Shown here: piece by piece, positions 8,891 through 16,656 of the stretch
Layout: the number at the start of each line of letters is the position of its first letter
Position numbering within the stretch: the first letter of the stretch is position 1
Assembly (NCBI RefSeq): GCF_003234855.1
Contig: NZ_QKTO01000001.1
Coordinates: 124,001-188,000 of the forward strand
Length of the DNA stretch: 64,000 nucleotides
Origin: Curtobacterium sp. MCBD17_032
GTDB lineage: Bacteria > Actinomycetota > Actinomycetes > Actinomycetales > Microbacteriaceae
Direction of reading: 5' to 3'
Notes under the pieces: model-generated
The model's input: the letters and a program-made list of their open reading frames with translations, nothing else
Database searches by the model: none
What the model was told of the DNA's origin: nothing
Made by a program: the position numbers and the translations under genes

Positions 8891-9277
8891 GGCGCCGATC
8901 GCAAATGAGCACATTGGTAGAGCAGGTCGCGAGGACTGCCTTTCATCCGCCGCCGTTCCCGTACTGCAAGCAGACGTCGCCTCGCGCATGTCGTGGGCGA
9001 GGCGTAGGACAAAGAGAAGTGCCCCGGACGATAAGCCGGGGCACTAGAAGATAGGTCGAGCCTATTCTGGACAACCAACAGAGGCGCGTTGGCGCTTACG
9101 TGAGGTCCCCACGACCTTGGATGAATCGCATTCACGGCTCGAGACGACCGTGGCTTGCTCACGTTCACTGCTTCTTGGTGTCTTCAGGCGCGAGAAGCAA
9201 CCCCGCACCGTCCTTCCAATCCGCTTCCGCGGACCGGATCACCAGTTACTCTATGCGCCGAGGCTGGGTGGATGCAA
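8891..9277. other. Intergenic with one terminator; no gene recognised
   Basis: Apart from the hairpin at 9018-9045 I see no supported gene. The region separates a plus-strand small gene from the minus-strand two-gene unit. Confidence 0.5.
9018..9045. terminator. Rho-independent-type hairpin
   Basis: AGTGCCCCGG and CCGGGGCACT form a perfect 10-bp stem around an 8-nt loop, between convergent gene units. Confidence 0.75.
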
Positions 9278-10186
9278 CTAGCGGCGGCGTTGCGCCCGCT
9301 GCCGCTCACGGCGTGCGCGGTCCCGCTCGCGCTTGCTTGGCGTCGCCGGTTCTGGAGGAGCTGGTCTTGGCGCTTCGTCTTCTTTGGTTGCCGTTGCGCC
9401 CTTGCTCTGGCCTGCGCGGATGAAGCCGTCGGGGCTGATGTTGAGGTAGGCCTTCCCGTCGAACCGCCACGCTGATGTCAGCGACGACATCCTCGAAGTG
9501 TTGCGGGCGGACACCACATCCCAGTGGAAGCCGGTGGGCAGATCGAAACGCGCCACCTCGAGCGTGTCGTTGCCGTGCCAGGCGTTGGTCTGATTCCACG
9601 GGCGCGACTTTTCATCGTGAAGGTGCGTCGGCCCTCCGTGCGCGGCTTCGAAGGCCTGTCGTTGGTCTTCGGTCTCGAGCGCCTGCCAATCCGTGCTCGG
9701 CGAGAACATGTGGTGCGGTAGGACTCGGCAGTCGCGATGTGTGCCGCAGTCCACGGCCGCAGCCCAGGAGTCGAAGTCCTCGAAGCTGTTCGCGGGAGGA
9801 GTGAACCCGTCGAACTGGACGAAGAAGGCCTTGGGACGCACGAGACGACTGACCGGTATCAGGTGCGATGACTCGAGCGGCTTCGTCGGCTGCAGTGAGA
9901 TACGGGCCTGACCCGCTTGGAATACGGCGTCGTAGCCGCGGTGAATATCGCGGTAGAACCTGTCGGCTTCCCACGGGTCCAACACGTGGAAGGACCGGCC
10001 CGAGTCGTTGCGTACAGCGGATCGGCGGAAGACCGTCCGGAAGATCTTCACCTCTTCTCCGCGAGCGACGGCGTGTGCGCGCACAGCGTCGACCCACGTC
10101 GCCTGTGCTGGCGTGATCCGATGGTTGGGGTCTCCGCCACGGGGCGGCGCGACGATGCAGATGCCGCGGACTCGGTCGCCGCTCAC
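9278..10186 (-). CDS. Hypothetical protein, second gene of a coupled pair
   Basis: The product has 302 residues. Its N-terminus (RGICIVAPPRGGDPNHRITP) starts with a beta-strand and a Pro/Gly-rich loop that could be a nucleotide- or substrate-binding loop, but no catalytic family is recognised. The last 40 residues are Arg/Glu-rich and low in complexity (KRERDRARRERQRAQRRR), typical of a nucleic-acid-binding tail. Its GTG start overlaps the TGA of the upstream gene by four bases, implying translational coupling. The pair sits among accessory genes and could be a defence or regulatory unit; this is unproven. Confidence 0.7.
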   Translation of the reverse strand: MSGDRVRGICIVAPPRGGDPNHRITPAQATWVDAVRAHAVARGEEVKIFRTVFRRSAVRNDSGRSFHVLDPWEADRFYRDIHRGYDAVFQAGQARISLQPTKPLESSHLIPVSRLVRPKAFFVQFDGFTPPANSFEDFDSWAAAVDCGTHRDCRVLPHHMFSPSTDWQALETEDQRQAFEAAHGGPTHLHDEKSRPWNQTNAWHGNDTLEVARFDLPTGFHWDVVSARNTSRMSSLTSAWRFDGKAYLNISPDGFIRAGQSKGATATKEDEAPRPAPPEPATPSKRERDRARRERQRAQRRR

Positions 10187-11190
10187 CCTTCGTCGGAGAT
10201 CCGCACTCGGGCGATGACGCTCAGCTCGATGGATAGGCGGCCCAGCTCTTCCCCAGTCATCGCGTCGATGTACGCGTGCGCCCTTCGGCGGGCGTGTTCC
10301 ACATCGGAGACTGGTGCGGTAGGAGGACTGGCATGCGCTATCAGGTCGGACGGGACGTCGAGGCCTGCTTGGATAAAGAAGGTGCGCAGGCGATCAGCGG
10401 CGTGGCTCTTCAGGTGAGCGTTCCAGAGCGGACGGTAGAACCGGGGTAGCGCCGCGGTCGCCCCCGCGCCGTCGACCCATTCCGCCAACCGTGCAGCGTC
10501 GTGCTCCGACACCGTCTCCTGAGTACGAACGAACTCTTGGCGCAACGTCCGGAGCTCTGCGGCTGTGATCGTGGGCACACGGATGCCGGCGCTATCAGGG
10601 TCCGCGTGATCGCTGGCCCGGCCCCGCGTTTCGTCCCAGGCGTACGTCTTACCGGACCGGTAGTCGAATACTGCGCGCCAGAGGTCGTCGCGGATGCGAC
10701 CCTTCCCGACTGGGTCGAGCTCGGCGGATTCATCTCGGTCGTCCGTCTCGATCAGCTCGGGTTCACGCAGTCGCACGCGCTCGGATGGTCGGACCCCCTC
10801 GCAGGCCACCAGCCCGGGGAACAGCGTCACGAAGTGCCAGATGCTCGGCGCTCCGAAGTCCTTCTCGCGGAATGTGCCGTCGGTCAACTGCAGCAGTCGA
10901 TTCTTGAGCACTGGGACGGCCATCGATGCCCAATCGGCTTTCGCGTTCTCTCGCGCCAGGCGGAAGGCGTTGCGTAGTAGCGCCTCTGCGTCCTGCAGTG
11001 GTCGAGCTGGTTCCACCTCCGAGATGAGCGCGGTGACCGCTGACGCCGCGAGCATGCCACGCACGACGGCGCCGTCGCCTTCTAGGCGGACTGCGGCTTC
11101 CGCCACCTGCTCTTCACTACGACCCATCAACTCGGCGACCTGCGCGAGTGACGCCCTTCCGAAACGCGCGAGCTCTTCCATCGCCCTCAC
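10183..11190 (-). CDS. Hypothetical protein with predicted N-terminal winged helix
   Basis: The product has 335 residues. The first 45 (ARFGRASLAQVAELMGRSEE, then EAAVRLEGDGAVVRG) look like a winged helix-turn-helix. The remainder is mixed alpha/beta with no motif I recognise. The start is either the GTG at 11190 or the ATG three codons downstream (11181). It is the first gene of a two-gene operon, its stop overlapping the start of the next gene. A DNA- or RNA-binding role is inferred only from the N-terminus. Confidence 0.7.
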   Translation of the reverse strand: MRAMEELARFGRASLAQVAELMGRSEEQVAEAAVRLEGDGAVVRGMLAASAVTALISEVEPARPLQDAEALLRNAFRLARENAKADWASMAVPVLKNRLLQLTDGTFREKDFGAPSIWHFVTLFPGLVACEGVRPSERVRLREPELIETDDRDESAELDPVGKGRIRDDLWRAVFDYRSGKTYAWDETRGRASDHADPDSAGIRVPTITAAELRTLRQEFVRTQETVSEHDAARLAEWVDGAGATAALPRFYRPLWNAHLKSHAADRLRTFFIQAGLDVPSDLIAHASPPTAPVSDVEHARRRAHAYIDAMTGEELGRLSIELSVIARVRISDEG

Positions 11191-11228
11191 GTTACTGGAC
11201 GATTTAGCGATGACAGCCGGAGGCGATC

Positions 11229-11462
11229 ATGACGACGGGTCTGCCCCGGGTTGGTCGACGTCTGAACTGTGAGGATCTGCTCCTCGCCTGTGAGGGCCGG
11301 CCGGTCGTGCTAACCGCTGGCCGCTTCAGCCTGCCCTCAGTGATGCCGGCAGAGCGGCACATCGTGCTTCATCCCGTGTTCAAGCAGGTGTCGCCGGTCC
11401 GGGCCGAGTACGTCGACGGCTTGTTAGAGCGGCACCGAGCGTTTGAGCGCGCCGTCACTTAA
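11229..11462 (+). CDS. Hypothetical 77-residue protein
   Basis: A strong GGAGG ribosome site lies seven bases before the ATG. The product (starting MTTGLPRVGRRLNCEDLLLA) has no recognisable family. It is divergent from the two-gene unit with under 40 bp between the starts, so the two share a promoter region. Confidence 0.6.
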   Translation: MTTGLPRVGRRLNCEDLLLACEGRPVVLTAGRFSLPSVMPAERHIVLHPVFKQVSPVRAEYVDGLLERHRAFERAVT

Positions 11463-11560
11463 CGCCGCCACGGCCTCACGATGGCGAGCGGGTCCCTGAG
11501 CATCGCACCCGCCACTCGGCTTGTGTTCCGGCGGGGAGCAGTTCGCTGACCTCCGGCATC

Positions 11561-12658
11561 ATGGTGGGTATGAGTGGGAGCGCTGCGAAGGCGAGGCGCC
11601 GAGCGGGTCAAGCGCCGACGCCAGAACAGGTTGACGTCGCGATGCTTGCGGACGACGTAAGCCTCGTCGTCTCCTTGGTGATGACGGAGGCCGCCTCGCC
11701 ATGGTCAGAGACGGTCGGGCTTGCTGTCGCGCCGCAGGTCGCACGCATCCTTCATGAGGGTCTGGACCAGTTGCGTCGACGCCGACCGGACGCCGCGGCG
11801 GCGCTGTCGGTCGGGTGGGACGAGGAGATTGCGGTCGCGCGGCACACCGTCAAACTGCTCGATGACAACAAGAAGACGGTTGACTCGGTTGTCGAGGAGT
11901 TCAACCGCATCGGGCGAGACCAGAGCGCCACTTTCGGGGCCAACAACGACTTCGCGTTCCTGGAAAGCGACGGTCGCGCGTTCGCCTCGGCTCGACTGAC
12001 CAGCTACCAGGCGCTTGCTTCCCTCGATCAGGCTTCCGGAAGTCGAACCCACGATCTCGGCGAGAGCATGGGATCTCGAGTCATCCAGTTGCAACGGTCG
12101 TTCGGACGCCCGAACACGGCAATCCATGGTCTTCCGCATGTGCAAGCGTCACGGCCGGAGCTCGTGCAGCTCTCCGCGGCAGCGTTTGCTGATGAGTCAT
12201 ACGAGCCAGCACTGCCGGCCGGTGCGCGAGACGTCGCGATGTTCGCGGAATGTTCCGTCAATGCGGCGTTGCACGTCTTCGCGCCCGGTGAACGGGGTCT
12301 CGGCGGGAGTGTGTTCCGTCTGCGGTTCGTGGCAGCGACGCACGCGCTGAGCGCCGTGCGGCAGCTGCTCGGTCGTTTCCCGAACTCGGATGCGCCAGGT
12401 TTGCGTGCCGGGCTCGAAGCGGTGCTGAACTCCTCGGAGGCGCAGCTTCTCGCTAGTCTTCGGCAGCTTCGCAATCGGTCGATGCACTATGGCATCCCCC
12501 CAAAGCTCAGCGGTATGCGCCTTGATCGGCCAGGATACGGCTTGGTTGAAGCGACAACCGATGACGCCTATTCGTATCGCGAGGTCGACGCGGCAACGAC
12601 TTTGGTGCTCGCCAACTTGTCGAACGAGTTAGCCAGCTGGCGGACCCGGCGACGCTAG
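11561..12658 (+). CDS. Hypothetical protein with possible C-terminal HEPN-type motif
   Basis: The product has 365 residues, mostly helical; an ATG at 11570 is an alternative start. Near residue 308 it has LRQLRNRSMHYG. The R-N-x3-H spacing fits the Rx4-6H motif of HEPN domains, which are often RNases in toxin and defence systems. The match rests on one short motif. The long N-terminal region (about 200 residues) shows nothing known. It is monocistronic, among other unknown accessory genes. Confidence 0.65.
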   Translation: MVGMSGSAAKARRRAGQAPTPEQVDVAMLADDVSLVVSLVMTEAASPWSETVGLAVAPQVARILHEGLDQLRRRRPDAAAALSVGWDEEIAVARHTVKLLDDNKKTVDSVVEEFNRIGRDQSATFGANNDFAFLESDGRAFASARLTSYQALASLDQASGSRTHDLGESMGSRVIQLQRSFGRPNTAIHGLPHVQASRPELVQLSAAAFADESYEPALPAGARDVAMFAECSVNAALHVFAPGERGLGGSVFRLRFVAATHALSAVRQLLGRFPNSDAPGLRAGLEAVLNSSEAQLLASLRQLRNRSMHYGIPPKLSGMRLDRPGYGLVEATTDDAYSYREVDAATTLVLANLSNELASWRTRRR

Positions 12659-12680
12659 GCGCAACGCTCCGCAATCAGGT

Positions 12681-12734
12681 GTCTGGCGGGACGAGGACGG
12701 GACGCGAGTCGTACCGGTGGTTCGGGTTGAGTAG
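12681..12734 (+). pseudogene. Decayed C-terminus of a paralogue of the 8642-8890 gene
   Basis: Eighteen codons read VWRDEDGTRVVPVVRVE and stop, against GWQDADGTWVVPVVRLE and stop in the intact gene. DNA identity is high across the same stretch. No upstream part of the gene is present, so only the tail remains. Confidence 0.6.
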
Positions 12735-12859
12735 GGGCGACGCCTTCGTTAGCGCGCGGAGAGCAGCCCGGTCAGTCGGTTTGAACCCGGTTAGTCCGTT
12801 CGAACCAGGCGGCTGCACGGGTGGGATTCTCCTGCCCCGCGTCGAAGGGTCCCAGCACT

Positions 12860-12970
12860 CCTGACGAGCTGACGAAGATCCGCGAGTTGGCGTCGGCGAA
12901 CGGTCAAAAGGTCGCCGCGCGTGGTCGGATCAGCTAGCACGTTCGCGACACGTACGTCGCGGCGAACTGA
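12860..12970 (+). pseudogene. Lsr2-type DNA-binding domain fragment with internal stop
   Basis: Reading from 12860 gives PDELTKIRELASANGQKVAA then RGRIS, a TAG at 12935-12937, then HVRDTYVAAN and TGA. This matches the C-terminal AT-hook-like domain of Lsr2 (IREWA-x2-NG-x2-V-x2-RGRIP-x2-V-x2-AY-x2-A). The TAG replaces one sense codon. The upstream 20 codons are Pro/Ser-rich, like an Lsr2 linker, but no dimerisation domain is present. Confidence 0.6.
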
Positions 12971-13054
12971 CCGTCGCTGGGCTGAAATGCGGCTCGTCAC
13001 ACACGAGCCCCACGACCGGGTCACCGTTCCCCACGGCGGCCCGGTCGTTCCTGT

Positions 13055-13564
13055 TCATGCTGCGAGGTACTCGCCGGTGTCTGCGTCGCGGCGCTGCGAA
13101 CGGTCGCGCTTTGTCCACGCGTCCTTCAGCGCGGCCGGCCGGCGCTCTTCTGCGCAGCGGTGGCACCCGCTCGGCCCGCCGTGGTCGAGGTGGTTCGTCG
13201 GTCGCTGCAGAAATGGGCCGTGCCGTCGGCAGATGATGGTGACCTCGGTGTGCTGGTCGACGAACGCGACGGCGGAGTAGTCGTACCGGTTCCCGTGTAT
13301 ACCAGCGGCTCGTGTGACGAAGCGGGCGCCGCGGACTGACGCACGCGAGTTCCGACGGCCGGAGCAGTCCGGGCAGCGTTGTCCGCGCTTGTGCTCGTTT
13401 GGTTCCTGGTCGAAGTCCCCGTGGTCCGGGCAGCCGATGGTCACCTTCGTATGTGCGTTGACGAAGGTCTCGGGGACCCTTGAGTAGTCGTACTTCCCGT
13501 CGTGCTTGGCGGTGGCGGCGGCGATGAAGGCGTCGAGTCGGTCTGCGCGGGATGCTGTCGGCAT
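13055..13564 (-). CDS. Zinc-ribbon repeat protein (DUF723-like)
   Basis: The product has 169 residues with two tandem repeats of the pattern KYDYS...V.I.C..HG.F...P..H......C..C. The first has CPDHGDF and CPDCSG, the second CRRHGPF and CHRCAE. Such Cys-x2-His...Cys-x2-Cys ribbons occur in phage- and mobile-element-linked proteins, sometimes fused to endonucleases. No nuclease domain is visible here. The ATG at 13564 opens the frame. Confidence 0.7.
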   Translation of the reverse strand: MPTASRADRLDAFIAAATAKHDGKYDYSRVPETFVNAHTKVTIGCPDHGDFDQEPNEHKRGQRCPDCSGRRNSRASVRGARFVTRAAGIHGNRYDYSAVAFVDQHTEVTIICRRHGPFLQRPTNHLDHGGPSGCHRCAEERRPAALKDAWTKRDRSQRRDADTGEYLAA

Positions 13565-13627
13565 GGGGTGCCCCTTTCGGTTGCACCCTCTATGCGCGGA
13601 CGACCCGGCGTGACGTGGACGGGCGTG

Positions 13628-13888
13628 TCAGCGGGCCCCGTGGTCTCTCAGCCAAGTGAGGACGGCATCCCGCTCGACGCAGCCCTTCTCGCGGAGGATG
13701 CGGACTCCTTCGATGAGGACGGCGCTGAGAACGACGGCGTCGTCGAAGTCGAGGGTCGTGGACCCTCCAGCGGGCCCGTCGATCGTGACAAGTCCGGAAG
13801 GGTCAACGACGACGGAGATGTCATCCATGACCGTCGCGATGCTGACCCCGTCCGGTAGGTCGTCGGTGAACCAGGTTCGTTCCTGCAT
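13628..13888 (-). CDS. Hypothetical 86-residue acidic protein
   Basis: The protein begins MQERTWFTDDLPDGVSIATV and has alternating strands and one helix. No family is recognised. The downstream zinc-ribbon gene is co-oriented about 60 bp away, and the two may be cotranscribed. Confidence 0.6.
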   Translation of the reverse strand: MQERTWFTDDLPDGVSIATVMDDISVVVDPSGLVTIDGPAGGSTTLDFDDAVVLSAVLIEGVRILREKGCVERDAVLTWLRDHGAR

Positions 13889-14419
13889 GTGCTGCTCCTT
13901 CTCACACCACGGGGTGCGGCGTCGAAGCGGCTATGCGCGGAACGGCGGTTGATCTCGTCGACTGGCCGCATCCTGCAGGCCGAGCGTCCTCGATCACGGC
14001 GTCTTGCGATCTCGACGCATTCCGCGGGAGGTACGGCTACTGGGATAGGGACGTATGTGTACCGAACCCAGCTATATACCTACTACCAACATATAAGAGA
14101 GAGGTAGAGGTAAGTAAGTAAGGAAGCCCCCGTCGGCCGCCCTGCTCCCCCGGATTGACGCGGATCCTGGTGACTCACCCCTGCGCTCACAACGGGAAGC
14201 AGAAACCAGCTGATCAGCCTGTTATCGCGTGCTCAGCCGCATCGAGAGCGTCGATTCTCGATCACGCCGTCTTCTGCGAGGCCATCCGGCGCAGCTGCCT
14301 GATGGCGCCGGCATAGGTCCCGAGGCAGAGGGCGTGGTCGATCAGATGTAGACGGACCGGGCATCGTTCCTTACTATGAACACGAGCGGCGAGACCTCGT
14401 GATCACGAAGGGATGCAGG
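13889..14419. other. Non-coding, partly AT-rich region upstream of the seven-gene operon
   Basis: Around 14050-14125 the sequence turns AT-rich (TATATACCTACTACC, then purine-rich GAGAGAGGTAGAGGTAAG), unusual for this genome. An imperfect direct repeat flanks it (13988-14011 and 14257-14280). It probably holds the operon promoter; a replication or recombination site is possible but unsupported. Confidence 0.5.
13988..14280. repeat. Imperfect direct repeats ~270 bp apart
   Basis: CTCGATCACGGCGTCTTGCG (first copy near 13990) and CTCGATCACGCCGTCTTCTG (second near 14258) differ by one substitution and a small insertion. They flank the AT-rich tract. Confidence 0.5.
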
Positions 14420-15007
14420 GTGAGAGCCAGTACTGACGATGATGATGAAAACCGCAGGCGACAGCTGGACCCAATGCGCGGATCCACTCGGATCCCGCTC
14501 GCGTCGCTTCGCAATCACCGGGCCGCTGACCTCCGCGAGCTCTACGCCGACGTGCAGGACGGCCAGGCACTCATCCCGGGCCTGAAGATGGGTGTCGGTG
14601 CCCTCATCGTGCAGCGTTGGGAGCCGTCGTACGCCGCGACAGGGTGGACGCTCTACGGCGCCGACCTCACCCTCGATCAGGGTCACCCGTTCGGTGCGAT
14701 GTTCTACCGCAACGACGCCGACGGCCGTATCCTGCGCATCGGGGTGAAGTGGCATCCGCCGGTGCAGCAACTCGAGTTCCCCGCCCTGCACCCGTCGAAC
14801 CCTGAACGCACCTCCGATTCCACCAACGACGAGGTCGCGGCTGTCGTGCTGGACGCGCGGAGTCGGATCGGAGCTCTCGTCGCGGCCAACGCGCAGATCG
14901 GGTCGTTCGTTGCCACCGAGGAGAGCGAAAACGCGATCCTCGAGGCGTCCGGGTTCGGGTTGGAACGGCTGTCAGAGGATGACCCGCGGTTGGCTGGCGA
15001 TGCCTGA
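14420..15007 (+). CDS. First gene of the repeated-family operon
   Basis: The product has 195 residues. The GTG at 14420 has AAGGG seven bases upstream; an earlier GTG at 14399 is possible. The middle part (WTLYGADLTLDQGHPFGAMF, then YRNDADGRILRI) resembles the ~75-residue domain found alone in three downstream genes (FDLAGPHGHMYFRDP... in the 17508 gene). The C-terminal 60 residues are helical and acidic. Function is unknown. Its stop overlaps the next start (ATGCCTGA). Confidence 0.7.
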   Translation: MRASTDDDDENRRRQLDPMRGSTRIPLASLRNHRAADLRELYADVQDGQALIPGLKMGVGALIVQRWEPSYAATGWTLYGADLTLDQGHPFGAMFYRNDADGRILRIGVKWHPPVQQLEFPALHPSNPERTSDSTNDEVAAVVLDARSRIGALVAANAQIGSFVATEESENAILEASGFGLERLSEDDPRLAGDA

Positions 15008-15314
15008 GCGTCTGACGGCAAGGTTCGAGCCGATCCCGTTGCGGCTGCTGTCGTTGACTGCTCAGTTCGACGCCGTCATCTGGCCGACGCTGGTGGGGAT
15101 GACGTTCACGAACTCCACCGGTTCGGCGCTCCTGCAACGGCACGTCACCGTTCGAGCGTCCGACGACAGGTGGACATTCGGTCTCCTCAACGGGGCACCC
15201 TTGACCAATCCGACGAACCCCCTGGTGGAAGCGGCGACCCAGGTGATGAACGTGTTACTGGAACTCCGTTCGATGGGCCGTGGTGTGGAAGCGGCTGGCC
15301 CTGCTGATGTCTGA
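15000..15314 (+). CDS. Single-domain member of the repeated small-protein family
   Basis: The product has 104 residues. Its core runs from LRLLSLTAQFDAVIWP through GMTFTNSTG to NPLVEAATQVMNVLLE. This is the same order (LLS strand, G-x-x-F-x-N turn, C-terminal EA..IM..L helix) seen in the genes at 16335, 16657 and 17508. Both ends overlap neighbours by eight bases, so translation is coupled. No catalytic residues are evident. Confidence 0.7.
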   Translation: MPERLTARFEPIPLRLLSLTAQFDAVIWPTLVGMTFTNSTGSALLQRHVTVRASDDRWTFGLLNGAPLTNPTNPLVEAATQVMNVLLELRSMGRGVEAAGPADV

Positions 15315-16320
15315 CCGGAAGTGGGTGCAGGACATCCGGCAGCAGCAGACGGTCCTGTCATTGCCGTTCGGACTCGGCTGGACCATCGACATCACCCAAA
15401 CGCTGACCGCCCTCGCCGCCGCAGGGATGCCCGCCCGCGTGGAAGCGTTCGACCGGCTCCGGTTCGAGGACGGCCGGACTGCGTTCCTCGCCACCCCGGA
15501 TCCCACCACCACCGTTCATGACGGAGCTAGGGACGGCCGCCACGAAGATGTGATCCTCCTGCCAGGTGGATCGGAGGGCGGAGTCCTGTCACTGGTGCGC
15601 CGGTATCAGGACCTGGTGGTCGTGAACGGGAAACGGCAACGCGTCTGGGCCAACGGCCGGCAAGTACACGGAACGTCAACACAACAAGACGCGACACCGG
15701 GCTGGCGGACCGTGTTCGCCATCGCCCGGACCATCGCCCTGCACGGCGGCGGCACGCATGCCATCGCGGAACACATCGGCATCCCGGCGGACGACGTCCG
15801 TGCAGCCCTTCCTGCCCTCGGGCAGCACGTGTTCCATACGCCGTTGGGATGGGAAGCGACGGACCGGCACTCGCTCGTCGACTGGGCTCTCGCCGCATAC
15901 CCGGGCCCGGGAGGCGTGCGCACCTGCTGGCACCGTGACGACACCGTCGACGCGCAAGCAGATGAGCTCATCGCCCTCGGTGGGGTGATGTCGGACCGTT
16001 GGGCCGCGCAGCAGTCCGGCGTCCTGGTCCCGCCGAACCGACTCACCGCGTTCTTCGCGAAGCATCCCGACATGCAGGCGCTCGGCTACGAGCCCGCATC
16101 AGCAGATGACGCCACCGTCGCGGTCGTCATCCCGCAGGACACCACCACCCTCACCGCGACCAATCAAGGGTGCTGCACGGACGAGTTCATCACCGCGCAC
16201 GTCATCCGCGAAGACAGCTGGGTGGCCGTGAACACCGACGCGGTGAACGCGTTACGGCAGCTACTGCACTTCCAAGCCGACCTCGCCCACGACCTCCGCT
16301 GGCACCCCTCCGGCAGCTGA
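15307..16320 (+). CDS. Large paralogue A of the repeated operon (wHTH, YPGPGG motif)
   Basis: The product has 337 residues. It aligns along its whole length with the last gene of the operon (17768-18796). Shared landmarks are LPFGLGWTIDITQTLTAL, RVWANGRQVHG, a predicted winged helix (HAIAEHIGIPADDVRAALPA), LVDWALAAYPGPGGVRT, and the C-terminal DLRWHPSGS. The YPGPGG element after a winged helix recalls actinobacterial regulators with an AbiEi/nucleotidyltransferase-like C-terminal part; this is my recollection, not a search result. The start at 15307 overlaps the previous stop. Confidence 0.7.
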   Translation: MSDRKWVQDIRQQQTVLSLPFGLGWTIDITQTLTALAAAGMPARVEAFDRLRFEDGRTAFLATPDPTTTVHDGARDGRHEDVILLPGGSEGGVLSLVRRYQDLVVVNGKRQRVWANGRQVHGTSTQQDATPGWRTVFAIARTIALHGGGTHAIAEHIGIPADDVRAALPALGQHVFHTPLGWEATDRHSLVDWALAAYPGPGGVRTCWHRDDTVDAQADELIALGGVMSDRWAAQQSGVLVPPNRLTAFFAKHPDMQALGYEPASADDATVAVVIPQDTTTLTATNQGCCTDEFITAHVIREDSWVAVNTDAVNALRQLLHFQADLAHDLRWHPSGS

Positions 16321-16334
16321 GAAGAACGAATCCG

Positions 16335-16613
16335 ATGATGTTGCAGCTGCTGTCCATGACGTTGGCATTCGACGACAGCCGCTTCTTCGGCTCCGTCATG
16401 TTCACCAACCCCACCCACCCCAACGACAAGCCCTCAGTCGTCCTCGTCGACCACGCCGACCAGGCGCCGTGGTTCCGACTCAGCAACGTCGACCCCGACG
16501 CGCACGACCCGTCAGATCCGGCGATGGTTGAAGCGGACCGCATCATGCGGTTCATCCTCACCTGGGCGCCAGAACGTCTCGGCCGTGCTCGCTCCGACTT
16601 CCCGCAGCTCTGA
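16335..16613 (+). CDS. Single-domain member of the repeated small-protein family
   Basis: The product has 92 residues: MMLQLLSMTLAFDDSRFFGS, then VMFTNPTHPND and a C-terminal helix with MVEADRIMRFILTWAPERLG. It is homologous in pattern to the products at 15000 and 17508 and to the N-terminus of the 16657 product. It begins 15 bp after the previous stop with GAGAAG as ribosome site. Confidence 0.7.
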   Translation: MMLQLLSMTLAFDDSRFFGSVMFTNPTHPNDKPSVVLVDHADQAPWFRLSNVDPDAHDPSDPAMVEADRIMRFILTWAPERLGRARSDFPQL

Positions 16614-16656
16614 CCGCTCTGTTCTCTCTCGCCCGACTTCTTGGAGGTACCCGCTG

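Noticed and set aside
13055-13564. GIY-YIG or HNH homing endonuclease
   Set aside because: Only zinc-ribbon repeats are present; no nuclease motif is visible.
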